The translations under genes and the position numbers were made by a program. Shown one piece after another: positions 9,371 to 19,508 of a DNA stretch of 64,000 nucleotides. Origin of the DNA: Flavobacterium ginsenosidimutans (GTDB taxonomy: Bacteria; Bacteroidota; Bacteroidia; Flavobacteriales; Flavobacteriaceae); contig NZ_QJRJ01000076.1 of the NCBI RefSeq assembly GCF_003254625.1, positions 186,001 to 250,000 of the forward strand. The letters run 5' to 3'. The first letter of the stretch is position 1. Each line of letters opens with the position of its first letter. The notes below the pieces were generated by a model, which was given only the letters and a program-made list of their open reading frames with translations, was not told the DNA's origin and made no database searches.

Positions 9371-11284
9371 TTATTTCTTTTTATTCTGAGCTTTTGCCGC
9401 TTCTTGTTGTTCCATTACATCTTGAAGACGTTGCTGGAACTTACTTGGCTTTTTAGGCTCTCTTTGTTTGTTCTCTTGAATTTGAGCGTGAATTTTTTCA
9501 CTGTCCACAATATAATTTTTGATTACAAACATAATTCCGATTGTAATTAAGTTTGAAATAAAGTTATACAAACTCAAACCAGAACCGTAGTTATTGAAGA
9601 AAATTAACATCATTAATGGCGAAACATAAATCATGATTTTCATCATTTTTGCCATATCTGGCATACCTTCTTGCTGAGGCGCTGCCATTTGCTGATCTCC
9701 TGAAGTCATTTTCATGTAGAAGAAAATTGCAATTGCTGCCAAAATTGGGAACAAACTGATATGATCTCCATACATTGGAATATTGAACGGTAATTTTACC
9801 ACCGAGTCAAAAGAAGATAAATCGTCTGCCCAAAGGAAGCTTTTTTGTCTTAATTCAAATGCCGCAGGGAAAAACTGGAACGATGCGTACATAAATGGCA
9901 ACTGAATCAATGCTGGAATACATCCTGCCATTGGGTTTACACCTGCTTTGTTGTACAGTTTCATTGTTTCCTGCTGTTTTTTCATTGGGTCTTTTTTGAA
10001 TTTTTCTCCCAACTCAGCAATATCAGGTCTTAAAACTTTCATTTTAGCCTGAGACAAGAATGATTTATATGTAATTGGCGACATTGCCAATTTGATAATA
10101 ATCGTAAAAATGATAATCGCAATTCCTAATGACAATCCGATTGTTGAACTTAAGAATCCGAATAACGGAATGAAGATCCATTTGTTGATCCATCCGAAGA
10201 TACCCCATCCAAGCGGAATAATCTTTTCGAAGTTTTTATCGTAAGCTTTTAATGTTTTGTAATCTGCAGGACCCATATACAAATTCATTTTGTAATCGAT
10301 CTCTCCATTTGAAAACGCTAAAGGCAAATTAGCTCTAAACTGTTTAGTGAAAACAGTATCAATTTTTTCGTCTTTAACTAAATCGTCAGATTGTAATTTT
10401 GAAGTTTCAAAAGGTTTTTCTGTAGATAAAATTGTAGTAAAGAAATGCTGTTTAAACGCAACATAACTAACTTTTGCTGGAGTATCTTCTTTTCCTTGTC
10501 CGTGTGAACTTACGTTATTGTATTTTGATTCTTCGTATTTGTAATCAATTTGTGCATAACGGTTTTCATACGCAACGCTTTTTTCGTTTCTGTATGTTTT
10601 TAAATCCCATTGCAAATCAACTGGTTTAGCAGAATTTAAAACTCTGTTTAATCCTTGAGAACGGATATCAAAACCAACTAAATAATCGTTTGGTTTAAGG
10701 ATATATTTATATTCTAGAAATTCGTTAGCTCCAGCTTTCAAACGCATAGATAAAACTTGATCTGCACCAATTTTTTCTAATGTTGGTTCGAAATACAAAT
10801 CTTTAGAATTTAATGTTCTATTGTCTGTAGTAAGAAGCTGTAAATTTAAATTTGAGTTGTTGTTTTTGATTAACTCAACTAATTGACCAGAACCTTTTTT
10901 TAATCTTTCGAATTCTTTTAAAGTAGCTTCAACAATATAACCACCTTTATTAGCAATCTTCAATCTTAATTTTTCGTTTTCGATTGTAGTAAAAGCTTCT
11001 TTTGCAGAAGGAAGTGTTGCAGAATAAGCAAATCCTCCTAAAGTTTTTTGCAATTGAGCCAATTGAACTGTATCTCCAGGAGTTACAGCTGCAGCTGGTA
11101 ATGACGCAGTTTTAGCTTTATCTGCTTTTGCTTGTGCTTCTTGTTTAGCAACTAATTCTTTCTTGGCTTTTTCAGCAGCGATTTCTTTTTCAGAAGGCTG
11201 ATTTTGGTACATAATCCAAATCAAAATTCCGAATATCAATACAAAACCAATGATTGAATTGAGGTCTAATTTTTTTTCTTCCAT
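9371..11284 (-). CDS. yidC: Membrane protein insertase YidC
   Basis: 637 residues. YidC inserts inner-membrane proteins with or without Sec. A short cytoplasmic tip and first membrane segment (about 12-27, IIGFVLIFGILIWIMY) are followed by a large periplasmic beta-domain (about 60-365) as in Gram-negative YidC. The conserved insertase core (about 370-600) carries IGLSLGIAIIIFTIIIKLAM and the block LYNKAGVNPMAGCIPALIQL. The C-terminal tail is strongly charged (QENKQREPKKPSKFQQRLQD...), as expected for ribosome contact. The start and length are normal for Flavobacteriia. It lies 79 bases after pyrG on the same strand, a common arrangement in these bacteria. Confidence 0.97.
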   Translation of the reverse strand: MEEKKLDLNSIIGFVLIFGILIWIMYQNQPSEKEIAAEKAKKELVAKQEAQAKADKAKTASLPAAAVTPGDTVQLAQLQKTLGGFAYSATLPSAKEAFTTIENEKLRLKIANKGGYIVEATLKEFERLKKGSGQLVELIKNNNSNLNLQLLTTDNRTLNSKDLYFEPTLEKIGADQVLSMRLKAGANEFLEYKYILKPNDYLVGFDIRSQGLNRVLNSAKPVDLQWDLKTYRNEKSVAYENRYAQIDYKYEESKYNNVSSHGQGKEDTPAKVSYVAFKQHFFTTILSTEKPFETSKLQSDDLVKDEKIDTVFTKQFRANLPLAFSNGEIDYKMNLYMGPADYKTLKAYDKNFEKIIPLGWGIFGWINKWIFIPLFGFLSSTIGLSLGIAIIIFTIIIKLAMSPITYKSFLSQAKMKVLRPDIAELGEKFKKDPMKKQQETMKLYNKAGVNPMAGCIPALIQLPFMYASFQFFPAAFELRQKSFLWADDLSSFDSVVKLPFNIPMYGDHISLFPILAAIAIFFYMKMTSGDQQMAAPQQEGMPDMAKMMKIMIYVSPLMMLIFFNNYGSGLSLYNFISNLITIGIMFVIKNYIVDSEKIHAQIQENKQREPKKPSKFQQRLQDVMEQQEAAKAQNKKK

Positions 11285-11363
11285 TATAATTTAAAAAAGT
11301 TATTCATTGAAGTCTATTAGTACTGAGTTTATCTCAAAAGTTACAAACTTCTCAAAATATTAA

Positions 11364-13031
<1,668 letters not shown>

Positions 13032-13212
13032 TTAATTAGACAATTTATACAATAGACTTCTTAGATTTTTAGAATTTTAGATTGCAAGATTTTTGGCTTT
13101 TTCAAATCAAAAGAAAACCATTCATTATATTAATCTTTATCTATGTTTTATCATTTTTTCAAACAATAAAAACAAAATTTTATCCAATTTTATAAAAATC
13201 TAACAATACGTA

Positions 13213-13443
13213 TTATGGTTTAGGATATTGCTTCTTTATATTTCGAATCAGCTCCTCTAAACCATTTAATTTCAATTCATAAATAAGTTGTAGTTGCTGA
13301 CCAAGCTCTCCTTTTGGAAAACCTTTATTATGATACCAAACCACGTAATATTCTGGAAGATCAATTAAATATCGCCCTTCATATTTCCCGAAAGGCATTT
13401 TGGTGTGCGCTAATTTTATGAGTTGTTTTTTATCTTGATCCAT
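13213..13443 (-). CDS. DUF3820-family small protein
   Basis: 76 residues. The pattern MPFGKYEGRYLIDLPEYYVV followed by GFPKGELGQQLQLIYELKLN is characteristic of DUF3820, small proteins sometimes called putative quorum-sensing-regulated virulence factor on the basis of one structure. Similar sequences occur as domains attached to exonucleases. There is no signal peptide or membrane segment, so it should be cytoplasmic. It stands alone between pyrG and the amino-sugar genes and has no clear partner. Function unknown. Confidence 0.8.
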   Translation of the reverse strand: MDQDKKQLIKLAHTKMPFGKYEGRYLIDLPEYYVVWYHNKGFPKGELGQQLQLIYELKLNGLEELIRNIKKQYPKP

Positions 13444-13799
13444 AGTTTTCTTGCAGAAGAAAGAAGCAAGATGAAAGACTTCGTAGATTTTCTGCTTATT
13501 TCATTTCATGCAAAACTACTATTTATTTTTTCTTTTGCCACAGATTAAAAAATAGTTTTCAGTCTCAGTCACAGTTTACAGTTTTAAAACGAAGACTATT
13601 GTAAAGACTGGAAAACTTAGCATCTCAGCAACTCAGTCCCGAAGCCTCGGGATAGAATCTAAACAAAAAAAGAAGCAAGAAAAAAGAACCTATTTTCATT
13701 CTCTCTTCCTGCTTCAAAAATATTATTTTAAGACTTATTTCTAATTTTCTAAAACCCTAAAAAAACTTAGAATCTTAGAGCCTTAGCAACTTAGAATCT
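13444..13799. repeat. Repeat-rich gap with nagB terminator-like hairpin
   Basis: No gene was seen in these 356 bases. They hold a CAGTCACAGTTTACAG word (about 13566), a CTTAGCATCTCAGCAACTC run (13616-13635), a short CCCGA/TCGGG hairpin at 13638-13651, and CTTAGAATCTTAG / CTTAGCAACTTAG units near 13767-13800. Read on the minus strand, an imperfect stem (13672-13687 with 13700-13715) is followed by a T-rich run and probably terminates the deaminase operon. The CTTAG-type and CAGTCGCAG-type words recur elsewhere in this window. Confidence 0.65.
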
Positions 13800-15728
13800 T
13801 TAGTAGTGCCATCTCACGAAAGCTTCCATTGCAGCATAAGTTGCTAAACCTAATTGGTGGTACAATTCAGCTGTTTCGCGGTTTCTGTCTTCTGCTCTCT
13901 GCCAGAACTCTCTTGCATCTGTTCCTTGGAAAACAACTCCATCTTTTTGAGATTGGTGTTTAAAGATTCCGTGACGTTTTGCTAAAACTTGATCAGGGCT
14001 CATTGGAACTGCCATTTCAACTTCGTCAATTCCCCATTCTTGCCAAGCTCCACGGTACAACCATAACCAACAGTCATTCATGAATTCCTTTGGTTTTAAA
14101 ACTTTTACCGCTTCAAAAATTGCATCTAAACAAACTTTATGAGTTCCGTGTGGATCTGCTAAATCTCCAGCTGCGTAAATTTGGTGTGGTTTAATTTTCT
14201 CGATTAAATCAACTGTCAATTGGATATCTTCTGGTCCGATTGGTTTTTTCTCGATTGTTCCCGTTTCATAGAAAGGTAATTCCATAAAGTGAATCTGAGA
14301 ATCTGGAAGGCCAACAAAATAACTTGTAGCTCTAGCCTCTCCTTTTCTGATCAAACCTTTAATGTAACGAACTTCAGGAATATCAATTTCGCTGTTCTTT
14401 TTGTTCTGTAAAAATGCTTCTGCTTTTTTGTAGATGTTATCTGCTTCTTCGCTTTTGATTCCGAATTTCTCGTTATAATCAATTACGAATCTTGCAAAAC
14501 GTAACGCTTCATCATCTGCAACTGCAATATTTCCAGAAGTTTGGTAAGCAACGTGCACTTCATGACCTTGCTCTTGCAAACGCATGAAAGTTCCTCCCAT
14601 ACTAATGATATCATCATCAGGGTGCGGGCTGAAAAGCAATACACGTTTTTTAGCTGGCTCAGCTCTTTCAGGACGATTAGAATCATCTGAATTTGGTTTT
14701 CCACCTGGCCAACCTGTAATAGTATTTTGTAATTTGTTAAAAATCTTAATGTTAGTATCGTAAGCTGGACCTGAATCTGCCAACAAATCACTCATACCGT
14801 TTTCGATATAATCAGCATCAGTAAGCATTAAAATTGGTTTTTTAAGATCTAATGCCAATCCTAAAACTGCTTTACGAGTTAATTTGTCTGTCCAAACAAT
14901 TTTCTCAACCAACCAAGGCTTGTTGATTCTCGTTAATTTTGAAGAAGCTTCTTTATCTAAAATAAAAACTGCATTGTTATGCTCTTGCAAGAATGAAGCT
15001 GGAACTCTATTTGTAACTTCATCCTCAACAGATTTTTTTACAATATTTGCTTTTCCTTCTCCCCAAGCTAACAAGATTACTCTTTTTGCTTCCATGATTT
15101 TTTTAACACCAAGCGTAATAGCAGTTCTTGGCGTATTATTTAAACCGTAGAAATCTTTGCTTGCTGCAACTCTCGTAATATGGTCTAATGCCACCAAACG
15201 AGTTTTAGAGTTTTGAAGCGAACCTGATTCGTTAAAACCAATATGTCCGTTACCTCCAATTCCTAGAACCTGCAAATCGATTCCGCCCAAAGCTTCTATT
15301 TTAGCTTCATATTCATGGCAATAATCTGCAATTTGTTCTTTTGTTAAAAGTCCGTCTGGAACGTGAGCGTTTTCAGGTAAAATATCGACATGATCAAACA
15401 AAAGTTCTTTCATGAAACGAACATAACTATTGATTGAATTTGGTTCCATTGGATAGTATTCATCCAAGTTAAAACTGATTACGTTTTTAAAACTCAAACC
15501 TTCTTCTTTATGCAAACGCACTAATTCAGCATATAGTCCTTTTGGAGAAGAACCTGTTGCCAAACCTAAAATACATGGCTTTCCTTCTTTTTGTTTTTCC
15601 TGAATTAAAGCCGCAATTTCCTGCGCTACTTCTTTTGAAGCATCAGTTGAGTTTTCAAAAACAACTGTATTGATGTTTTCGAATCGTTTTTCGAAACCCG
15701 TTGCCTTGTCGATTTTACTTTTTAACAT
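13800..15728 (-). CDS. nagB: Glucosamine-6-phosphate deaminase fused to PIG-L/LmbE-like domain
   Basis: 642 residues, the long Bacteroidota form. Residues about 20-270 are a NagB-type isomerase/deaminase domain: ATGSSPKGLY (57-66), NLDEYYPM with Asp89-Glu90, and GNGHIGFNESGS with His162 and Glu167. NagB turns glucosamine-6-phosphate into fructose-6-phosphate and ammonia. Residues about 362-600 are a PIG-L/LmbE-like domain with the metal-binding motif HPDDD (369-373) and a later DPHGTH. PIG-L enzymes de-N-acetylate sugars, so the fusion could join deacetylation and deamination, but this is unproven. It follows the permease by 24 bases, probably in one transcript. No separate nagA is present in the window. 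Confidence 0.9.
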   Translation of the reverse strand: MLKSKIDKATGFEKRFENINTVVFENSTDASKEVAQEIAALIQEKQKEGKPCILGLATGSSPKGLYAELVRLHKEEGLSFKNVISFNLDEYYPMEPNSINSYVRFMKELLFDHVDILPENAHVPDGLLTKEQIADYCHEYEAKIEALGGIDLQVLGIGGNGHIGFNESGSLQNSKTRLVALDHITRVAASKDFYGLNNTPRTAITLGVKKIMEAKRVILLAWGEGKANIVKKSVEDEVTNRVPASFLQEHNNAVFILDKEASSKLTRINKPWLVEKIVWTDKLTRKAVLGLALDLKKPILMLTDADYIENGMSDLLADSGPAYDTNIKIFNKLQNTITGWPGGKPNSDDSNRPERAEPAKKRVLLFSPHPDDDIISMGGTFMRLQEQGHEVHVAYQTSGNIAVADDEALRFARFVIDYNEKFGIKSEEADNIYKKAEAFLQNKKNSEIDIPEVRYIKGLIRKGEARATSYFVGLPDSQIHFMELPFYETGTIEKKPIGPEDIQLTVDLIEKIKPHQIYAAGDLADPHGTHKVCLDAIFEAVKVLKPKEFMNDCWLWLYRGAWQEWGIDEVEMAVPMSPDQVLAKRHGIFKHQSQKDGVVFQGTDAREFWQRAEDRNRETAELYHQLGLATYAAMEAFVRWHY

Positions 15729-15752
15729 GATATATTAATTTTTTATTTTTGT

Positions 15753-17132
15753 TCAACTACTCCATTTCCTGTATTTATGCCCTTTCACAGCATAAAATAA
15801 AATCATCGCATAAGATGGCAATAATATCAAATAAGCTACCTGATTACCGCTTCTTGAAACATCTTGCATATTTTTTGCAACAATTGACGAATTCACGCTT
15901 TCTACAATCATTCCGTAGAAAAGAGGAAAAACCGCTCCACCGATAATCCCCATAATCAAAATAGCGCTTCCAATCTTCGTATATCCGCCCAAATCCTGCA
16001 AAGCCATTGGCCAAATTGCCGGCCAGCATAATGCATTTGCCAGTCCTAAAAGCGCAACCAATAAAATAACTAGAGGAATATTTGGAGTTCCAGGCAATGC
16101 AACTGTTATTTTTGGCGAAATCAAAACAATCGTCAAAACCAGTACTAAACCTAATAATCCTGAAGCTTTTAGAGCTGCAACTTGAGAAACATATTTGGGG
16201 ATTAAAACGATTCCGAGTATATATCCAACAACCATTGCAGACATTGTAAACGAAGTTAATTTTAGATAAAAATTCCCCTCTTCTCCATAAACTCCAAGCT
16301 GTTTTCCGAAACCTCCAATAGAGTCTCCGGCAAGCACTTCGGCAGATAAATACAGCATTAAAGTGATTACGCCTAAAACCAGCTGTGGATATCTAAATGC
16401 GTTTTTTATTTGTTTGAAAATATTCAGATGCGATACATTTCCTTCTTCATCCAAATCAATTTCTGGCAAAGGAGAAAATTTAACTAACAAAGCTAAAACC
16501 GTAATAATCAATCCCATATAAAGATACGGTCTTTGCAATTGCAATGCAAGAGAATTTAGCGCATTTGTTTTTGAAGCCTCGTCCATCAAAGCAATTTTAT
16601 CAGCTGTAAAGTCTTGCATATTAGACAAAACCAAAACTGTAAGTACAATTGGCGCTACAAATCCTGCTAGTTTATTTGCAATTCCTAAAACACTGATTCT
16701 TGCTGCTGCACTTTCTCTCGGCCCGATTACAACAACATACGGATTTGAAGCTGTTTGCAAAACTGCCAAACCAGTTCCCATTACAAATAATGCAACTAAA
16801 AAGAAAAGAAATGTTCTGCTTGAAGCTGCAGGATAAAACATAAAAGCTCCGGCAGCGATAATAAGTAAGCCTAAAGAGATTCCGTTCTTATAACCCACTT
16901 TTTCAATAATATAAGAAGAAGGAACTGCCATTACAAAATAGGCAATATAAAATGCGAAAGTCACGAAATACGCTTGAGAAGAAGTCAATTCGCAAGCCAA
17001 TTCAAAAAACGGAATTAGTGGCCCGTTTAGCCAGGTTACAAAACCTAGAATAAAAAACAATAAAGTTAAAATCACCATTGGAACAACGGTGTTTTTTTTC
17101 TCTAATTGCAATGTACTTTGAATGTTTGTCAT
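15753..17132 (-). CDS. NagP/FucP-type sugar permease (MFS)
   Basis: 459 residues with about 12 membrane segments. The blocks FFILGFVTWLNGPLIPFF, TGLAVLQTASNPYVVVIGP and LGLANALCWPAIWPMALQDL are typical of the FucP/NagP branch of the major facilitator superfamily, which carries fucose, glucose/galactose or N-acetylglucosamine by proton symport. Its pairing with the glucosamine-6-phosphate deaminase favours an amino sugar such as GlcNAc or GalNAc as cargo; this is inference from context. It has its own -7 element 113 bases upstream, with a 16-bp palindrome just downstream of it that may be a repressor site. Confidence 0.88.
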   Translation of the reverse strand: MTNIQSTLQLEKKNTVVPMVILTLLFFILGFVTWLNGPLIPFFELACELTSSQAYFVTFAFYIAYFVMAVPSSYIIEKVGYKNGISLGLLIIAAGAFMFYPAASSRTFLFFLVALFVMGTGLAVLQTASNPYVVVIGPRESAAARISVLGIANKLAGFVAPIVLTVLVLSNMQDFTADKIALMDEASKTNALNSLALQLQRPYLYMGLIITVLALLVKFSPLPEIDLDEEGNVSHLNIFKQIKNAFRYPQLVLGVITLMLYLSAEVLAGDSIGGFGKQLGVYGEEGNFYLKLTSFTMSAMVVGYILGIVLIPKYVSQVAALKASGLLGLVLVLTIVLISPKITVALPGTPNIPLVILLVALLGLANALCWPAIWPMALQDLGGYTKIGSAILIMGIIGGAVFPLFYGMIVESVNSSIVAKNMQDVSRSGNQVAYLILLPSYAMILFYAVKGHKYRKWSS

Positions 17133-17215
17133 AATTTTTGGGTTGATTAGTTATAGATTTAATTCTTTCAAAATCTAAATTAGAATCAACGCTTTTATTA
17201 CTCAATGCGTAATTT

Positions 17216-17231
17216 ATGCAAATATCTGCAT
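17216..17231. promoter_or_regulatory. Candidate operator in the permease leader
   Basis: ATGCAAATATCTGCAT is a near-palindrome (14 of 16 positions match its reverse complement). It lies about 10-25 bases downstream of the predicted transcription start of the permease - deaminase unit. A perfect TTTTGCAAAA sits at about 17236-17245. The position suggests a repressor site, but the protein is unknown and the sequence differs from the LacI-type operators near 19412. Confidence 0.35.
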
Positions 17232-17244
17232 TTTTTTTGCAAAA

Positions 17245-17252
17245 CAAAAGTA
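17245..17252 (-). promoter_or_regulatory. Promoter -7 element of the permease - deaminase unit
   Basis: The minus strand reads TACTTTTG, an exact TAnnTTTG match, 113 bases before the permease ATG. It makes the permease and nagB genes a unit separable from the kinase - nucleotidyltransferase pair upstream. Confidence 0.55.
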
Positions 17253-17297
17253 GTACATTAAATTTCCTTAATTTCTAATTTAGATATGAAAGTTTTG

Positions 17298-18179
17298 TTA
17301 ATTTTTGCTATTCCAGTTTAAATCAGGGTAATATTTTGCTAAATATGTTTTTACATCAGCAATATCTTCTTTGGCAGTTAAGTCTGGAACGTGCTCTGAA
17401 AACGGAATTCCGACAGTAGTATTCGGATTTTCCTTCACGGAGTTTAAAAGTACCGTTGGAAGTTCCTTTTCATCACGCTCTGGATGCACAGGGCAATTTT
17501 TAAGATGTATATACAAGGTCTTGCCGTTAAATTTAAAAGCATTCATACTTACTCTAATCTTTCCTTCTGCATCTTTATATTGTTCTAAAATAACTGACGA
17601 AGGTTTTTCTAATATATCTAAAAGCTGATTGTTCTGATCTAATTTTGCAATTGCAAATCGCGAAATACGTTCTAGCGGAAAATCCATTGCATCACGATCA
17701 TAACTTATAAATGCGTTCGGGCTTTCGGTTTCTCTCAACGCACGCAAAGCTTCAGCCGAATACAAATTATCGCTATTACAAACCGAATAAAACTGAGAAT
17801 TTAATTCAGGATATTGTTCTACAGCTTGAAATAAAGCATCTGCAGTTCCAAACGGCTTTATTCTTCCTTCTGGAATATATTGAATTGCAAACGAAATATT
17901 AAGTCCATGAAAATCATTATCTTTCATTTTACTTCCATAAAACTCTTTAAAAAGTTCGCCTTGCTCTCCTATTATAATATAGATATTTTTATAACCCGCT
18001 TTTTTGGCATTCCATAAAAGATAATCCAAAAGAGGTCTTCCGCTTGCGCCAACACCTATTAACCCTTTACTTCTTTCGTTTGCCTGCGCAATTTCCTCTG
18101 GAGATAAATTATCTATAACCGCTTCTTTTTTCATACGCGAAGAAGCTCCGCCGGCTAGAATTACTAAATTGTCGTGCAT
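17298..18179 (-). CDS. Sugar-phosphate nucleotidyltransferase-like protein
   Basis: 293 residues. The N-terminal LVILAGGASSRMKK (about 5-18) is the nucleotide-binding G-x-G-x-S/T-R-x-x-K signature of NTP_transferase (GT-A fold) enzymes, and SVCNSDNLYS (about 133-142) fits the metal-binding Asp region. A stretch of about 25 residues separates the signature from the rest of the domain. Such enzymes join a sugar-1-phosphate to a nucleotide; the substrate cannot be read from sequence. It starts 6 bases after the GHMP kinase gene, so the pair probably acts in sequence: kinase makes sugar-1-phosphate, this enzyme activates it. With GalNAc-directed enzymes in the locus, UDP-GalNAc is a reasonable guess. 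Confidence 0.75.
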   Translation of the reverse strand: MHDNLVILAGGASSRMKKEAVIDNLSPEEIAQANERSKGLIGVGASGRPLLDYLLWNAKKAGYKNIYIIIGEQGELFKEFYGSKMKDNDFHGLNISFAIQYIPEGRIKPFGTADALFQAVEQYPELNSQFYSVCNSDNLYSAEALRALRETESPNAFISYDRDAMDFPLERISRFAIAKLDQNNQLLDILEKPSSVILEQYKDAEGKIRVSMNAFKFNGKTLYIHLKNCPVHPERDEKELPTVLLNSVKENPNTTVGIPFSEHVPDLTAKEDIADVKTYLAKYYPDLNWNSKN

Positions 18180-18185
18180 TTTATT

Positions 18186-19277
18186 TTAAATTTCAGTATT
18201 ATCAATAATTCGTACTCCAGGATCTACATTAACAGCATACGCTTCTTCAGCTCCAGCATTTAAAATCGCTTCAATTACAGCGCCTTCATTCTTAGGATCT
18301 GCAATTACAACAATGCTTCCGCCGCCGCCAGAACCCACAATTTTTGCTCCGTATGCACCAGCTTTCAATGCCGCGCTTACCATTGCATCAATTCTTGGAA
18401 CGGTAATTTTTAGCAAATCGCGTAAAACTTCATGATGCCCATTCATTAAAGCGCCAATTTTTTTAAGATCTAAAACTGGTTTTTCGAATTCCTTTAATGC
18501 TTCTTTGGTATAATGGTAATTTCTGATTGCAGCTTCAAAAAACGGAATCAAACGATCTGGAAGACAGTTTCTATATTTGCCCAAATCCTCAATTTCAGAA
18601 GCATTTAAATCAAACTGCGGATAATTCTGTTTTACAATTTCAATTGCCATCAAAGCATTTCCTTTTAATTCGCCAAGAAGCCCGATGGTTTCCTTTGGAA
18701 CACCAGAAACCCCTGTAATTAAACCTTTTAATTCTGTTCCTACTATATTAAAAGAAAACGGTTTTTTAGTATTGATGTAAACAATATTTCCAACGCCAAT
18801 ACTAAAATGATCCATCATTCCGCCCGGTTCCCCATGTTCTAAAACTTCAGATTCATAACCTAATTTAGAGAGAAATTCAGGCGTAACTTCATGATCAATT
18901 CCAAAAGCTTCTATAAGAAAACGAATCCAAGCCATCAATAAGGCCGACGAACTCGATGTTCCTGAATTAATCGGAATATCTCCAGTAATTGTAATGGTAT
19001 AACCAGATGTTGGCTTGCAGCCATATCTGCGCAAGACGCGCAATGATGACGCAAAATAATCTCTTGGTTCTAATTTTTCGAAAGCATCATGTATATCGAT
19101 TATTCGGATTTCATTAATATCAATCATATTCAGAACAAATGTTTCGGTCTGATTTTCTTTTGCTATCAATTTAATATTTCGATCTATCGCACAGGCTATA
19201 ACGGGCAGCCCTAAATAATCCTGATGATCTCCAAAGAGACAAGTTCGGCCGGGAGCTAATGAGGTAATTTTTTTCAC
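18186..19277 (-). CDS. GHMP-family (galactokinase-like) sugar kinase
   Basis: 363 residues from a GTG start at 19277. The frame stays open to a TTG at 19310, but GTG gives the conserved beginning VKKITSLAPGRTCLFGDHQDY, so I prefer it; the start is not certain. GRTCLFGDHQDY corresponds to the galactokinase signature GRVNLIGEHTDY. PINSGTSSSSALLMAW (about 105-120) is the GHMP ATP-binding motif and GAKIVGSGGGGSIVVI (about 325-340) is motif 3. These enzymes phosphorylate sugars at C1. The human GALK2 branch uses GalNAc, which would suit this locus, but galactose, fucose or heptose-type substrates remain possible. The gene lies just downstream of a promoter-operator module matched before susC. Confidence 0.85.
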   Translation of the reverse strand: MKKITSLAPGRTCLFGDHQDYLGLPVIACAIDRNIKLIAKENQTETFVLNMIDINEIRIIDIHDAFEKLEPRDYFASSLRVLRRYGCKPTSGYTITITGDIPINSGTSSSSALLMAWIRFLIEAFGIDHEVTPEFLSKLGYESEVLEHGEPGGMMDHFSIGVGNIVYINTKKPFSFNIVGTELKGLITGVSGVPKETIGLLGELKGNALMAIEIVKQNYPQFDLNASEIEDLGKYRNCLPDRLIPFFEAAIRNYHYTKEALKEFEKPVLDLKKIGALMNGHHEVLRDLLKITVPRIDAMVSAALKAGAYGAKIVGSGGGGSIVVIADPKNEGAVIEAILNAGAEEAYAVNVDPGVRIIDNTEI

Positions 19278-19365
19278 GTAAACACATTGTGTTAAAATAT
19301 TGCAATTCAATAAATTACAATATTATTAAGTTATCTTTTTATTTTAGTTTTTTGGTTTTGATTTT

Positions 19366-19450
19366 ACGAAACTATAGATTATATTTTTATAAAACAAGAA
19401 AAAATAGAAAAATGTGCTCGAACACACTAATTTTATGTTCTCGAGCACAT
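19366..19450 (-). promoter_or_regulatory. Operator-promoter module A (drives the kinase operon)
   Basis: Two tandem 16-bp near-palindromes, ATGTGCTCGAACACAC (19412-19427) and ATGTTCTCGAGCACAT (19435-19450), lie upstream of a promoter reading leftwards: TTG at 19397-19395, a 20-base spacer, and -7 TAGTTTCG at 19374-19367. Consensus operator is TGTGCTCGAGCACA, typical of LacI-family sites with a central CG. The whole 85 bp is repeated almost exactly in inverted orientation at 21718-21803. The operators sit upstream of the -33 box, suggesting activation, and also lie about 46-84 bases before the regulator gene's own -7 element. Confidence 0.8.
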
Positions 19451-19495
19451 TTTTGAATTCTTACAAAAAATTTACGTTTATTTGCTCAAAGTTTT

Positions 19496-19504
19496 TATAT
19501 TTGC
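19496..19504 (+). promoter_or_regulatory. Promoter -7 element of the LacI-type regulator
   Basis: TATATTTGC is an exact TAnnTTTGC match only four bases before the preferred ATG at 19509. If it is used, the mRNA would start at or next to the ATG (leaderless). Confidence 0.5.
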
Positions 19505-19508
19505 TCAT

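Noticed and set aside
14483..14791. Minus-strand 102-codon frame within the NagB-PIG-L gene
   Set aside because: It is a second frame of the same strand inside a well supported gene, with no start signal or family match.
19278..19310. TTG start for the GHMP kinase, 11 codons earlier
   Set aside because: The extra residues (NCNILTQCVY) do not resemble the family; the GTG at 19277 leads directly to the conserved KKITSLAPGR. The choice remains tentative.
19412..19450. Two related 16-bp repeats with a 7-base gap as a CRISPR-like array
   Set aside because: Only two units, palindromic, next to a promoter, and repeated as a whole before susC; they are operators.
19482..19508. TTG start for the LacI-type regulator, nine codons earlier
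   Set aside because: It overlaps the -7 element and the standard LacI beginning (MDKKYTIKDIA) starts at the ATG.
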